From: Isoptericola halotolerans
GTDB taxonomy: Bacteria > Actinomycetota > Actinomycetes > Actinomycetales > Cellulomonadaceae
DNA: 64,000 nt
Direction of reading: 5' to 3'
Assembly: GCF_013149785.1 (NCBI RefSeq)
Contig: NZ_JABEZU010000004.1
Location: 147,930-211,929 of the forward strand
The translations under genes were made by a program, and so were the position numbers. The stretch's first letter is position 1; every line of letters begins with the position of its first letter. The notes below the pieces were generated by a model. It made no database searches and was not told the DNA's origin. It was given only the letters and a program-made list of their open reading frames with translations. Positions 1 to 7,718 of the stretch are shown piece after piece.

Positions 1-117
1 GTCCTCGAGTCGGAGCCGGAGGCCCTCGGCTACCTCGAGCCGTTCCGTGCGGTGGCGATGACCACCAGCGCCGACGACACGCACGCAAAGGCGACGTTCC
101 GCGTCAGCTTCGACTGA
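1..117 (+). CDS. C-terminal end of an unidentified protein (partial)
   Basis: The window opens inside a reading frame of 38 codons that closes with TGA at 115-117. The peptide starts VLESEPEALGYLEPF and ends ATFRVSFD. It has no motif I can assign. Its alternating polar/hydrophobic tail looks like a final beta strand, as in many secreted or membrane-anchored actinobacterial proteins. A strong hairpin (133-169) follows the stop codon, which supports a real gene end. The function cannot be inferred without the part to the left. Confidence 0.6.
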   Translation, partial: VLESEPEALGYLEPFRAVAMTTSADDTHAKATFRVSFD

Positions 118-132
118 CGTCCGTCTCGACGG

Positions 133-169
133 CTGTGGGGCGGGGTCTCGACGAGGCCCCGCCCCACAG
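133..169. terminator. Hairpin terminator after the first partial gene
   Basis: Thirteen bases at 133-145 (CTGTGGGGCGGGG) are exactly complementary to 157-169, and the pairing continues inward with one G-T wobble to a three-base loop at 150-152. This gives about 17 paired bases ending 28 bases before the next start codon. A T-containing tract follows. It most likely ends transcription of the gene at the window edge. Confidence 0.7.
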
Positions 170-185
170 TCTTGTGCAGCTGCGG

Positions 186-191
186 GACACT
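186..191 (+). promoter_or_regulatory. -10 box for a leaderless transcript
   Basis: GACACT ends six bases before the ATG at 198. The same box-to-start spacing is seen before the starts at 7719, 9436, 17393, 26491, 40884 and 43585. It therefore marks a probable leaderless promoter and supports the start chosen. There is no Shine-Dalgarno sequence in this stretch. Confidence 0.45.
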
Positions 192-197
192 GGTCCC

Positions 198-1577
198 ATG
201 GGCCGAGCCCTGGAGACCGACTACCTCGTCATCGGCGCGGGCGCCGCCGGGATGGCGTTCACCGACGCCGTGCTGGACCACAGCGACGCGCACGTCACGC
301 TCGTCGACCGCCGTGACGCCGTCGGCGGCCACTGGCGCGACGCGTACCCGTTCGTCCGGCTGCACCAGGCGTCGCCGTTCTACGGGGTGGCGTCCACGCC
401 GTTCGGCGGGGCGCTCCAGACCTCCGGCCCGGAGGCCGGCCTGCACGAGCGCGCCACCGGCGCCGAGGTCTGCGCCTACTACGAGCGCGTGCTGCACGAG
501 CGGTTCGAGCCCAGCGGGCGGTTCACGTTCCTCGGGGGCCACGACGTGTCCGACGGCGGACGGGTGGTCGCGCTCGGTTCCGGCGCCGAGCGGGAGGTCC
601 GTGTCCGACGGCGCGTCGTCGACGCGCGGTACCTGTCGCCGCGCATCCCCGCGCTGGAACCGCCACCCTTCGAGGTGTCCGACGACGTCACCTGCGTCCC
701 CGTGGGCGAGCTGCCGTTCGTGGCGGAGTCGGCCCGGTCGTTCGTGGTGGTCGGGTCGGGGAAGACCGCGACCGATGCGATCGTCTGGCTGCTCGGGCGC
801 GGGGTGTCGCCGGAGGAGGTCTGCTGGGTGCGGCCGCGCGATCCGTGGATGCTCGACCGCGCCGTCGTGCAGCCGGACCCGGCGGTGTTCCTCTCCATGG
901 CGGCGTCCCTGATGGAGGCGGGGGCCGCGGCGGCGTCGGTGGACGAGTTCTTCCTGCGGCTCGAAGATGACGGCGTGATGCTGCGCCTCGACCCGGGTGT
1001 GGTGCCCACCATGGCGCGCGTGCCGACGCTGGCGCGGTGGGAGCTCGAGCTGCTGCGGACGGTGGAGAACGTGGTGCGGCGCGGGCACGTGCGTCGGGTG
1101 TCGCCGGGACGTGTGCTGCTCGACGGCGGGGACGTGCGGGTCGGTGCGGGCGCCGTCGTCGTCCACTGTGCTGCGCCGGGGCTGCGGCGTCGGGCCGCGC
1201 TGCCGATCTGGTCGGCCGGACGGATGGTGCTGCAACCCGTGCGCGCCGGGTTCCCGTGCTTCGGGGCGGCGCTGGTGGGGTATGTCGAGGCGACACGGCC
1301 GTCGTGGAGCGAGGCGGACTTGAATGCGCTGTGCCCGGCGACGCCGTACTTCTCGACGCCGGCCGAGTGGGTGGGGATACAGGCGGCCGGGGCGCGTGCT
1401 GTGGGAGCCTTCATGGCGGCTCCGGACGTGGCCGAATGGTCCCACTCGACGCCGCTCAACCCGACACGACTGACCGCTGGCGATCGCGAGCGGGACGAGG
1501 TGCGCGAGGCCATCGGGAGGTTGAAGGCGACCTCGGAGGCCGGGGTGCGGGGGATGGTGCGGCTCGGCCGGGCTTGA
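198..1577 (+). CDS. FAD-dependent oxidoreductase (pyridine nucleotide-disulfide type)
   Basis: A 459-residue flavoprotein. The first strand and loop (YLVIGAGAAGMAF, residues 9-21) form the Rossmann FAD-binding GxGxxG motif, followed by the acidic strand end LVDRR near residue 35 and a GGHW segment. A second dinucleotide-binding motif, VVVGSGKTATDA, lies near residue 180 and would bind NAD(P)H. This two-nucleotide layout is that of flavin monooxygenase/pyridine nucleotide-disulfide reductase folds. No redox-active CxxC is visible, so a monooxygenase-like or general oxidoreductase role is more likely than a disulfide reductase; the substrate is unknown. The open frame continues upstream to 135, but the ATG at 198 has a -10 box six bases ahead and places the FAD motif at the usual distance from the N terminus. 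It stands alone, just left of the defence island. Confidence 0.85.
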   Translation: MGRALETDYLVIGAGAAGMAFTDAVLDHSDAHVTLVDRRDAVGGHWRDAYPFVRLHQASPFYGVASTPFGGALQTSGPEAGLHERATGAEVCAYYERVLHERFEPSGRFTFLGGHDVSDGGRVVALGSGAEREVRVRRRVVDARYLSPRIPALEPPPFEVSDDVTCVPVGELPFVAESARSFVVVGSGKTATDAIVWLLGRGVSPEEVCWVRPRDPWMLDRAVVQPDPAVFLSMAASLMEAGAAAASVDEFFLRLEDDGVMLRLDPGVVPTMARVPTLARWELELLRTVENVVRRGHVRRVSPGRVLLDGGDVRVGAGAVVVHCAAPGLRRRAALPIWSAGRMVLQPVRAGFPCFGAALVGYVEATRPSWSEADLNALCPATPYFSTPAEWVGIQAAGARAVGAFMAAPDVAEWSHSTPLNPTRLTAGDRERDEVREAIGRLKATSEAGVRGMVRLGRA

Positions 1578-1906
1578 GGAGCGAGGCCGGCAACTGCTGC
1601 GGATTGGCGAGAATCGGCGTGCAGAACGGCGAGACCAAGTATGCAGATCGGCGAGAAGAAGCGTGCAGATTGGCGAGAACATGGATGACCTGGCGGTGGC
1701 GCGAGACTTCAGCTAAACCGTCGAGGAACTGAGCGGGGTTCCCACGCTCGTGTCGAGAGACGCGCGGCGACGCATCGCCCTCCTACACCCGTTCGAGCGG
1801 AACGGCGGTGGCCGAGCTCTCGACGTTCGCGCGGTTGCGCCACAGGTCGGGTTCGACCCGACCTTCAACCTGATCCGCAGTCCCATGCGGGCAACGGCTC
1901 GACTCC
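1578..1906. other. Gene-free interval at the left edge of the defence island
   Basis: This interval separates the oxidoreductase from vsr. Its first third holds the 22-bp direct repeats described separately. In the rest I see no frame with protein-like composition, no clear hairpin and no RNA gene. Base composition falls here towards that of the island genes, so the junction between backbone and island probably lies within it. Confidence 0.5.
1598..1685. repeat. Four direct repeats of exactly 22 bp
   Basis: Copies begin at 1598, 1620, 1642 and 1664. Each follows the pattern TGCRGAWYGGCGAGAA or a close variant, with a more variable six-base end. A period of 22 bp is about two helical turns, so bound proteins would sit on one face of the DNA. 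There are no unique spacers, which excludes CRISPR. As far as I recall, tandem transposase-binding repeats near the ends are known from IS21-family elements, and this could be a solitary end left behind; no istA or istB gene is present. An operator array is the alternative. Confidence 0.75.
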
Positions 1907-2377
1907 TCAGTGGAACGCGATGGAACTCGGGCCTGAGGGCTTGCGGCTCCGCTCTGCGACGGTCATGGCGACCCGGTCCGCCGCCTCTTGAGGACGCTCA
2001 TGCTCCCACACACGGATGACCGCCCAGCCAGCCGCTTCCAGCACCGCATCGGTGTCCGCGTCCCGGGCGCGGTTGGCCGCGAGCTTGCCTACCCACCACT
2101 CGCTGTTCGCGGACGGCTCGGTGCCGTGGCCCGGGCAGCCATGCCAGAAGCATCCATCGACGAAGACTGCGACCCTGGCACGGGTGAAGGCGATGTCGAT
2201 CGTCCGACGCCTCTGCCCAGGCACAGGCCACGCCACCCGGTAGCGCAGGCCTCGAGCATGCAGCACCCGACGCAGCGCGACCTCAGGTGCAGTGTCCTTG
2301 CGCTTCGCCCTGCTCATCCGCAGACTGACCTGCCTCGACGAGGCACCCGGATGCGGCGGGACATGCTGCGGCTTCAT
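1907..2377 (-). CDS. vsr: Very short patch repair endonuclease Vsr
   Basis: A 156-residue protein with the features of Vsr: the N-terminal MSRAKRKDTAPEVALRR helix, then RRTIDIAF with the catalytic aspartate, then VAVFVDGCFWHGCPGH, whose Cys and His residues bind structural zinc in the family. Vsr nicks next to T:G mismatches that arise when 5-methylcytosine deaminates, so it protects the genome from mutation at sites made by the partner methyltransferase. It lies 13 bases downstream of the cytosine methyltransferase gene on the same strand, the usual pairing, and is probably cotranscribed with it. The length is normal. The start at 2377 gives a short basic leader before the conserved part; an in-frame ATG at about 2317 (SLRMSRAKRKD) is possible. 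Confidence 0.95.
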   Translation of the reverse strand: MKPQHVPPHPGASSRQVSLRMSRAKRKDTAPEVALRRVLHARGLRYRVAWPVPGQRRRTIDIAFTRARVAVFVDGCFWHGCPGHGTEPSANSEWWVGKLAANRARDADTDAVLEAAGWAVIRVWEHERPQEAADRVAMTVAERSRKPSGPSSIAFH

Positions 2378-2390
2378 GGCGTTGGGGCGA

Positions 2391-3800
2391 TCAGAGCAGC
2401 CGCTTGTGCGCGGCCTGCTCTCTGTACCGACGCTGACCAGCGGCTACCACCATCTCGAGCCTGTCGTCGGGTGTCTTGGGCGCGTCGGTGACGATCGCTC
2501 GGTAGAGCGCGCGTCCCGTCTCTGAGCGCTCCAGGATCGCTTTGTCGCGCTCAGCGTGTGCGCGCAGCACGTTCCATACCGCCCCGACGCTGACGCCGTT
2601 CCCAAGCTGCTTGTACGTCTGGGCTGCGGGCTGGCCGCCGAAGTCGAAGTTGTCCGGGAGACCTTGAAGCCTCGCCGCCTCACGCCACGCCAACCGGCGC
2701 CTAAGCGGACCCAGCACTGAGGTCTGGGTGATTGCGACGAGCGCCGGCAGGTGCGTCATCCGCTTCGCCCGGATTCCGGACGGCCTGAGTTGCATCGCGC
2801 AGTCCCACAACCGGGGTGTCTGTTGCGCCTGCCACTCGAGCTTGCGCCGCGACGGCGGGAACTCCTTGACAGGCCAGTTGTTCAGCCAGGCATCGAGTGC
2901 AACCCGGTGCTTCGTGTAGAACTCGGCGTTCTTCCGGAGGAAGTTCTCCTTCCACCGTGGCGTCCCCTCAGGGATCTCCAACGACGCGGCATCGACCCAC
3001 GCGTCCACCCAGATGGGGAACCCGGGGAGCCTAGCCCCGTCACCGTCGGTGCGCCGGACCTCTGCCCACATGAGCTCCACGAAGTCGTTCCAAGCATCGA
3101 TCCATTGAGTCTCCGCGGCCGAGAGCTCCAGATCCGGGGCGGCCTCGACGTCCCCCAGTGGAAGGTCGGTCGTCAGCAGCCACTCCTCGTCGCCTCGCTG
3201 CGAGATGTTCTCGATGACCGCAGGGACGCCGTCGGCTTCGCAGGCACTGTCCGGGTCGTACGTCGCCGTGATGAAGACGCGCTCTCGCACCTGAGGCCTG
3301 CCCCCTCGCTCGATCGGCAGCAGGTGCGGCGAGAACACTGTCGGCTTCGCGGACACACGGTAGCCAGCGTCACGCAGCTCCCGGATGATGACGTCCCACT
3401 CGTGGCCGTGTCGGGGCCCAGCGAGGTTCCGCACGTTCTCCAGGAGGACAACCGTGGGGCGGTGCTCGTGGATGATCCTCAGGATGTTCCAGAACAGAGT
3501 GCCGCGGGTCTCCTCCATCCCACGCTGGGCACCAGACTTGGAGAAGGGCTGACAGGGGAATCCGGCTGCGAGCAGGTCGTGCGGGGGGATGCTGACGACC
3601 TCATCGTTGGCGTCCTTGGTGATGTCACCGAGGGGCGAGTGACCCCAGTTCCGTTCATAGACCGCGGCAGCAGCAGGGTCGATCTCAACCGAGTACACAC
3701 ACTCGCCGCCGAACGCCTCGAGGGCCGCAGCGAAACCGCCGATGCCGGCGAAGAGGTCGATGTACCGGAACGATCGTCCTGCGGACACGTGGGCTCCCAT
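2391..3800 (-). CDS. DNA (cytosine-5) methyltransferase
   Basis: A C5-cytosine methyltransferase of about 469 residues. Motifs are in canonical order: motif I YIDLFAGIGGFAAAL (residues 13-27), motif IV GFPCQPFSKSG with the catalytic Cys near 83, motif VI LLENVRNL, motif VIII QVRERVFI, then a long variable target-recognition region of roughly 180 residues, motif IX around RLQGLPDNF and motif X YKQLGNGVSVGAVW. It would methylate a specific sequence that cannot be read from the protein. The frame is open to 4061, but the extra 87 residues do not look like the family. The ATG at 3800 puts motif I close to the N terminus, as usual. An ATG at 3827 is the alternative. Neighbours: vsr downstream and a candidate restriction enzyme upstream, making a restriction-modification set. 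Confidence 0.93.
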   Translation of the reverse strand: MGAHVSAGRSFRYIDLFAGIGGFAAALEAFGGECVYSVEIDPAAAAVYERNWGHSPLGDITKDANDEVVSIPPHDLLAAGFPCQPFSKSGAQRGMEETRGTLFWNILRIIHEHRPTVVLLENVRNLAGPRHGHEWDVIIRELRDAGYRVSAKPTVFSPHLLPIERGGRPQVRERVFITATYDPDSACEADGVPAVIENISQRGDEEWLLTTDLPLGDVEAAPDLELSAAETQWIDAWNDFVELMWAEVRRTDGDGARLPGFPIWVDAWVDAASLEIPEGTPRWKENFLRKNAEFYTKHRVALDAWLNNWPVKEFPPSRRKLEWQAQQTPRLWDCAMQLRPSGIRAKRMTHLPALVAITQTSVLGPLRRRLAWREAARLQGLPDNFDFGGQPAAQTYKQLGNGVSVGAVWNVLRAHAERDKAILERSETGRALYRAIVTDAPKTPDDRLEMVVAAGQRRYREQAAHKRLL

Positions 3801-4232
3801 GAGGACAGCTTGCCAGCTCGAACGCATGTGCGCAAGGGGCACCGCCGAGCCTGTGGAAAGAGCGGTCCATCGTACCGCGGCCACCGGTGCGAGCGGGGCG
3901 TCGCCGAAAAGCCACGCTGTCGAACCCATGCCGGGCGGGTCGCTGCCCGCCCGTCGGCAGTTGCGCTTGAACCGGGCAGCCACCTCCTCGATCGACACCT
4001 GTCGGCTGACCCGGCTTAGGCCACGCAACTCCGCGGTCGCGGCCCAAGTCAGGTTCATCACGACCGCACGCCGCTACCGCACCACCTGGGCCAAGACCGG
4101 AGCCCAGACTCTGCCCATCCGCAGAGCCCCTACCCGACTACCTCCGCGAAGCCCTCGACAAGATCGATCAGGCCGCCCGCTGAAGGGGACGCCACGATGG
4201 CCCAAGTCGGGCCCGGCTCGAGGCGATGCGCC
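3801..4232. other. Interval with remnant coding fragments inside the defence island
   Basis: No intact gene is evident. Two short stretches look like pieces of former proteins. On the minus strand, about 3972-4052 encodes ELRGLSRVSRQVSIEEVAAR followed by FK, fused in frame ahead of the methyltransferase but dissolving into unlikely sequence afterwards. On the plus strand, 4124-4183 encodes EPLPDYLREALDKIDQAAR and a stop. Both have the helical, charged composition of real C-terminal or linker segments. They suggest that other genes were once between the methyltransferase and the candidate nuclease and have been lost by deletion. Confidence 0.35.
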
Positions 4233-5444
4233 CTAAGCAGGAACCTCGACCGACTCGCTGTAAATCAGGAAGTTGTCGATGTTGCGCTTGTTGATCATCA
4301 CCTTGAGCGCGCGCGAAGCACCGTCCGGCTGCCTGCCCTGCTTGAAGCCTCCGAGCACGACGCCGAAGTTGGCCGCGTTGATCTCGAGCACCCTCATACG
4401 CTCGAACCTCACGGCCTCCTTGAAGCGGCGCGCGTACGAAAGTTCGTTGTAGCCCTTCTTCGCAACGTAGCCCTTGTCGCGCCGCCACTCGTTCCACGCG
4501 ATGGTGGCCAGGTCGCCGTTGTCGCGGGAGTGCCAGGTCCGGTGCTCGTAGACGACGTACCAGAACCGGCCGTACTGCTCGATGCAGCGCTTGAGGTCCT
4601 CGGCGTCGTTGCCCGGCGACTCGTGCTTGACGATGTCGCTGGCCTTCAGGTCTCCGTAGAAGTCGAGCTTGCCCCGCTCGAGGAGGAGCAGGTCGTAGTC
4701 GAGCAGGCCCTTGCGCTTCTCCTTCTGGAACTGCACGAGGTCAGTGTGGCTGCCGGCCCGGGTGAACGCGTCCAGCCGGTACTCGAGGTAGAATCCCGGC
4801 CACTCGCCCTGGTTGCGGTCCTTCCACTGGGCCTCGTGCATCTGCTCCAGGGCCTCAATCCACTCCAGCCGGTCGCCGGTGAGGAACTCGCGGTTGAAGT
4901 TGGCGAAGACGTCGAGGTGCGGGTGCCGTTCCTCGGTCCGGGCGGCAAGGTAGCCGGCGAGAAGGTCCGCCCGGACGCTCGTGATGTGGTTGCCGGTCTT
5001 GTCCTCGCGGGAGAACTGGCCCAGCGTCTGCGCCTGGAAGAGGTCGTTCGTGTAGACCCAGGCCGAGGAGTTGTTGGCCTTGCGCTTGGCGTAGGTGTGC
5101 GGGTCGTAGTCGACGAAGATCGTGACGCCGTCGTAGTGGTAAATTCCGACGAAGTGCGGCGTCAGGCCCTCGGCAACCGCCTGCCGGTAGGCCACGGGCC
5201 AGGTCTGCGGGATCTGGATGCGCTTCTTAAACTCCGGGTGGGGGAAACCCATGTGGGTGATCTGCTTGTAGAGGATCACCACGTCGCCGAGGCGGGCCGC
5301 CGGCACGCCCGCGTACCTCCCGAAGGTCGCATCGGTAAGCGCCGCCAGCAGCAGTTCACGCTTCTGGATCGGCGACAGCTTCGTGTCGACGTCCTGGACC
5401 AGCGCGCCGCTCGGCGTGATCTGGTCGACGTTCAGAGTTCCCAC
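4233..5444 (-). CDS. Unclassified protein; candidate restriction endonuclease
   Basis: A 403-residue protein that I do not recognise by name. It starts at a GTG at 5444, six bases after AGGAAA; the frame is open further upstream but those residues lie across the divergent promoter and look random. No signal peptide or membrane segment is present. Residues 247-270 contain two acidic positions (D249, D251), the segment LDFYGDLKAS and thus D265-x-K267, spaced like the D...(D/E)xK core of PD-(D/E)XK nucleases. It sits in the same strand and direction as the cytosine methyltransferase and vsr, and divergently from a DUF262/HNH gene, so its context is that of a restriction enzyme. The nuclease reading is inference from motif and context; a regulatory or DNA-binding role is not excluded. 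Base composition is less GC-rich than in flanking backbone genes. Confidence 0.6.
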   Translation of the reverse strand: MGTLNVDQITPSGALVQDVDTKLSPIQKRELLLAALTDATFGRYAGVPAARLGDVVILYKQITHMGFPHPEFKKRIQIPQTWPVAYRQAVAEGLTPHFVGIYHYDGVTIFVDYDPHTYAKRKANNSSAWVYTNDLFQAQTLGQFSREDKTGNHITSVRADLLAGYLAARTEERHPHLDVFANFNREFLTGDRLEWIEALEQMHEAQWKDRNQGEWPGFYLEYRLDAFTRAGSHTDLVQFQKEKRKGLLDYDLLLLERGKLDFYGDLKASDIVKHESPGNDAEDLKRCIEQYGRFWYVVYEHRTWHSRDNGDLATIAWNEWRRDKGYVAKKGYNELSYARRFKEAVRFERMRVLEINAANFGVVLGGFKQGRQPDGASRALKVMINKRNIDNFLIYSESVEVPA

Positions 5445-5538
5445 GCGGGCTTTCCTACCAGTCGGTGGCTCATCCTGCCGTCGGACCGCGTCAGGTTGGT
5501 CCGCTCCAGATCGTAGCGGCTCCGCGTACTCTACCGTC

Positions 5539-7425
5539 ATGGTGACCACGAATGCCGCGTCGCACATCACGCTGACCGTCGGGCAACTCGTCAGCGCCAC
5601 GCAGCCGCAGTCCGGTGGGGCGAGCGGCATGCGCATCGAGATCCCCAGGTTCCAGCGCTCGCTCGTCTGGAGCGACGAGCAGCGCAAGACCTTGATCGAG
5701 TCGATCCACAAGGGCTACCCGATCGGGTCGCTGCTCCTTTACAAGCGTCCGAACCCAAAGGGCGACGAGGAGGTCTACCAAGTCGTAGACGGATTGCAGC
5801 GCACAAGCACGCTGGTCGCCTACGCGAACACCCCTCTCTCCTACGCCCCGATCGATGTGTTCCCTTCCGAGGTCATCAAGCAGGTCTCGGCCACGCTGGG
5901 GACAGACGTATCCCACGTCCAGCGCGCCATCACGGACTGGATGAAGGCGACGGAGAAGTTGACGAGCGCGGCCGGCTTCGCCTCGAACAAGTTGGCCAAG
6001 CGTCTGCTCGAGGCTCTCGAGCGCGAAGAGGACCAGGATCTCCTGGCTCAGTTGGAGTCCATTCTGGACGACGGACTCGATTTGCTGCGGAACGAAGTCG
6101 ACATCACCGGTGTCCCGGTGGCGGTGGTGACCTACACGGGCGACGAGGCCGATCTGCCCGACATCTTCGAGCGGATCAACCAGCGCGGAACGAAACTGAA
6201 CAAGTACGAAGTCTTCGCCGCGACCTGGATCTACAGCCCGACCAATGTTGCATCCGACGGAATCCGGGAGGCCATCAACTCGAAGTACAACTCGCTGCTC
6301 AGCCAGGGCTACTCAATCAATGGTCTGGAGAAGGACAGGTCCATCCAGGACTTCAACCTGTTCGAGTACCTCTTCGGCTTCGGCAAGGTGCTCGTGGGCT
6401 CCCACCCGTCGCTGTTCAGCGAGCCCGCCCAACCGGACCCCACGTCCACCGAGCCTGCGGCGTTCTCGCTCAGCTGTGTCGTCCTGGGAGAACAGCTCAG
6501 CGAGATGAAGCGGCTCCACCAGTTGATGCCGAAGGACTCGGATAGCCTCATCAACCCCAGCAAGATGGAGGAGGCACTCCTCAAGGCGGCCGAGGCGGTC
6601 CAGCAGTGGCTGGAACCCTTCATCGGACTGAAGCTAAACAGCCAGACCGCGAAGGTCGACCTCGCGCACGGCGAACTCCAGATCGTGTCGATGATCGCGA
6701 GGGCAGCCGTGGGTCGATGGGACACCCGCGGCGACTGGTCGGAGCTGCCTGACTGGAAGAAGGACTGGGACAACCTCAGGCTCTCGATGCGCCAGCACTA
6801 CCTGATGGAGCTCATCGAGGAGACCTGGCGCGGTCCGATCTACAGCACGGCCTACAACCGCGTGTGGAAGGTGGCCGAGGGGACGTCGGACATCGAAGGA
6901 CCGGCGCAGCACTACGCGCAGCCGATTGCGCATGCCACCTGGGAGAACGCGCTCAACGCGTGGTTCGACAAGCAGTTGGCGCGGGAGCAGCTGACCCGGC
7001 CCTACGTCCGCGCCCTGGATCGGGTCTTCCTCCGGTACGTCTACACGGGCCTCGTGTCGCACCTCGACGACAAGGACGTCACCTTCGAACTCGAGCACCT
7101 CTTCCCGGTATCACGCCTCAAGGATGAGATCCCGGTGGACTCGGCAGGCTGGCCCATCAGCTGTGTCGCCAACCTCGCCCTATTCAGCAAGGCGCTCAAT
7201 CGGGAGAAGACCAGCCAGACGATCTCGGAGTACCTGAAACTGAACAAGTTGTCTGACGCCGAGCAGAAGCGGCTCGACACCTACATGTTGTGCAAGGTCG
7301 ATCATGTCGACATTCCAAGCGACGGCCTCTCGCACGCGGAATACGTCGCCTTCCTCCAAACTCGCTGGGAGGCGATGAAGAGCAAACTCTTCGCCAACCT
7401 CGGTGTCACCGTCCCCGCTCCATAA
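5539..7425 (+). CDS. DUF262/HNH protein, single-chain GmrSD-type nuclease
   Basis: A 628-residue protein. The N-terminal DUF262 (ParB/sulfiredoxin-like) domain has IPRFQRSLVW near residue 35, the nucleotide-related motif VVDGLQRTS at 82-90 (usual form DGQQR) and FERINQRGTKLNKYEVFAA near 214. A long helical middle follows. The C-terminal HNH (DUF1524-like) part has LEHLFPVS near residue 518 and CVANLALFSKALNREKTS some 25 residues later, matching the H...N...N/K order. GmrSD enzymes are type IV restriction systems that cleave modified DNA using nucleotide hydrolysis, with GmrS and GmrD fused in many bacteria. The ATG at 5539 is preferred because upstream residues overlap the divergent promoter region (5445-5538). 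This gene and the methyltransferase-associated genes form one defence locus; the low GC content suggests transfer. Confidence 0.85.
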   Translation: MVTTNAASHITLTVGQLVSATQPQSGGASGMRIEIPRFQRSLVWSDEQRKTLIESIHKGYPIGSLLLYKRPNPKGDEEVYQVVDGLQRTSTLVAYANTPLSYAPIDVFPSEVIKQVSATLGTDVSHVQRAITDWMKATEKLTSAAGFASNKLAKRLLEALEREEDQDLLAQLESILDDGLDLLRNEVDITGVPVAVVTYTGDEADLPDIFERINQRGTKLNKYEVFAATWIYSPTNVASDGIREAINSKYNSLLSQGYSINGLEKDRSIQDFNLFEYLFGFGKVLVGSHPSLFSEPAQPDPTSTEPAAFSLSCVVLGEQLSEMKRLHQLMPKDSDSLINPSKMEEALLKAAEAVQQWLEPFIGLKLNSQTAKVDLAHGELQIVSMIARAAVGRWDTRGDWSELPDWKKDWDNLRLSMRQHYLMELIEETWRGPIYSTAYNRVWKVAEGTSDIEGPAQHYAQPIAHATWENALNAWFDKQLAREQLTRPYVRALDRVFLRYVYTGLVSHLDDKDVTFELEHLFPVSRLKDEIPVDSAGWPISCVANLALFSKALNREKTSQTISEYLKLNKLSDAEQKRLDTYMLCKVDHVDIPSDGLSHAEYVAFLQTRWEAMKSKLFANLGVTVPAP

Positions 7426-7429
7426 CAAC

Positions 7430-7660
7430 CGCCTGCGTTTCGCACAGGGAGGCCGAGCGAAGGCGCAGGAGCTCCTGGGCCGGCTCACCGACCGGGAGCG
7501 GGAGATCGCCCGCCTCGTGGCCGAGGGCCTGACCAACGTGGAGATCGCCGGCCGGATGTTCCTCGGAGAGGCGACGGTGAAGACCCATCTGGCCAAGGCC
7601 TGCCAGAAGCTCGGCGTGAACCGGGTCCGCCTGGCACTGGTGGTCGACCGCGCGGGCTGA
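7430..7660 (+). pseudogene. Truncated LuxR/NarL-type regulator, only the HTH remains
   Basis: The frame encodes about 76 residues that are clearly a LuxR-type helix-turn-helix: LTDREREIARLVAEGLTNVE, then IAGRMFLGEATVKTHL and KACQKLGVNRVRLAL, ending at TGA 7658-7660. Response regulators of this family carry a receiver domain of about 120 residues before this point. Here nothing of it remains: coding similarity begins only a few bases after the stop of the DUF262 gene. No start codon or ribosome binding site of its own is visible. The high GC content is that of the backbone. The simplest reading is that the defence island entered this gene or deleted its first half, so the fragment marks the right-hand junction. 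Confidence 0.8.
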
Positions 7661-7706
7661 CTCCGCGAGCATCCCGGCAGTGCCCGCACCTGTCGCACCC
7701 CACCGC

Positions 7707-7712
7707 TACCGT
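7707..7712 (+). promoter_or_regulatory. -10 box for a leaderless transcript
   Basis: TACCGT ends six bases before the ATG at 7719. There is no Shine-Dalgarno sequence between them. This fits leaderless transcription of the small monooxygenase-like gene. Confidence 0.45.
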
Positions 7713-7718
7713 CGCCCC

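Noticed and set aside
1598-1685. A CRISPR array
   Set aside because: The repeats follow each other every 22 bases without unique spacers, and no cas genes are near.
3801-4061. A true N-terminal extension of the cytosine methyltransferase
   Set aside because: The frame is open, but methyltransferases of this family begin close to motif I and most of the extra residues look like untranslated DNA. Only a short protein-like piece is present, treated as a remnant.
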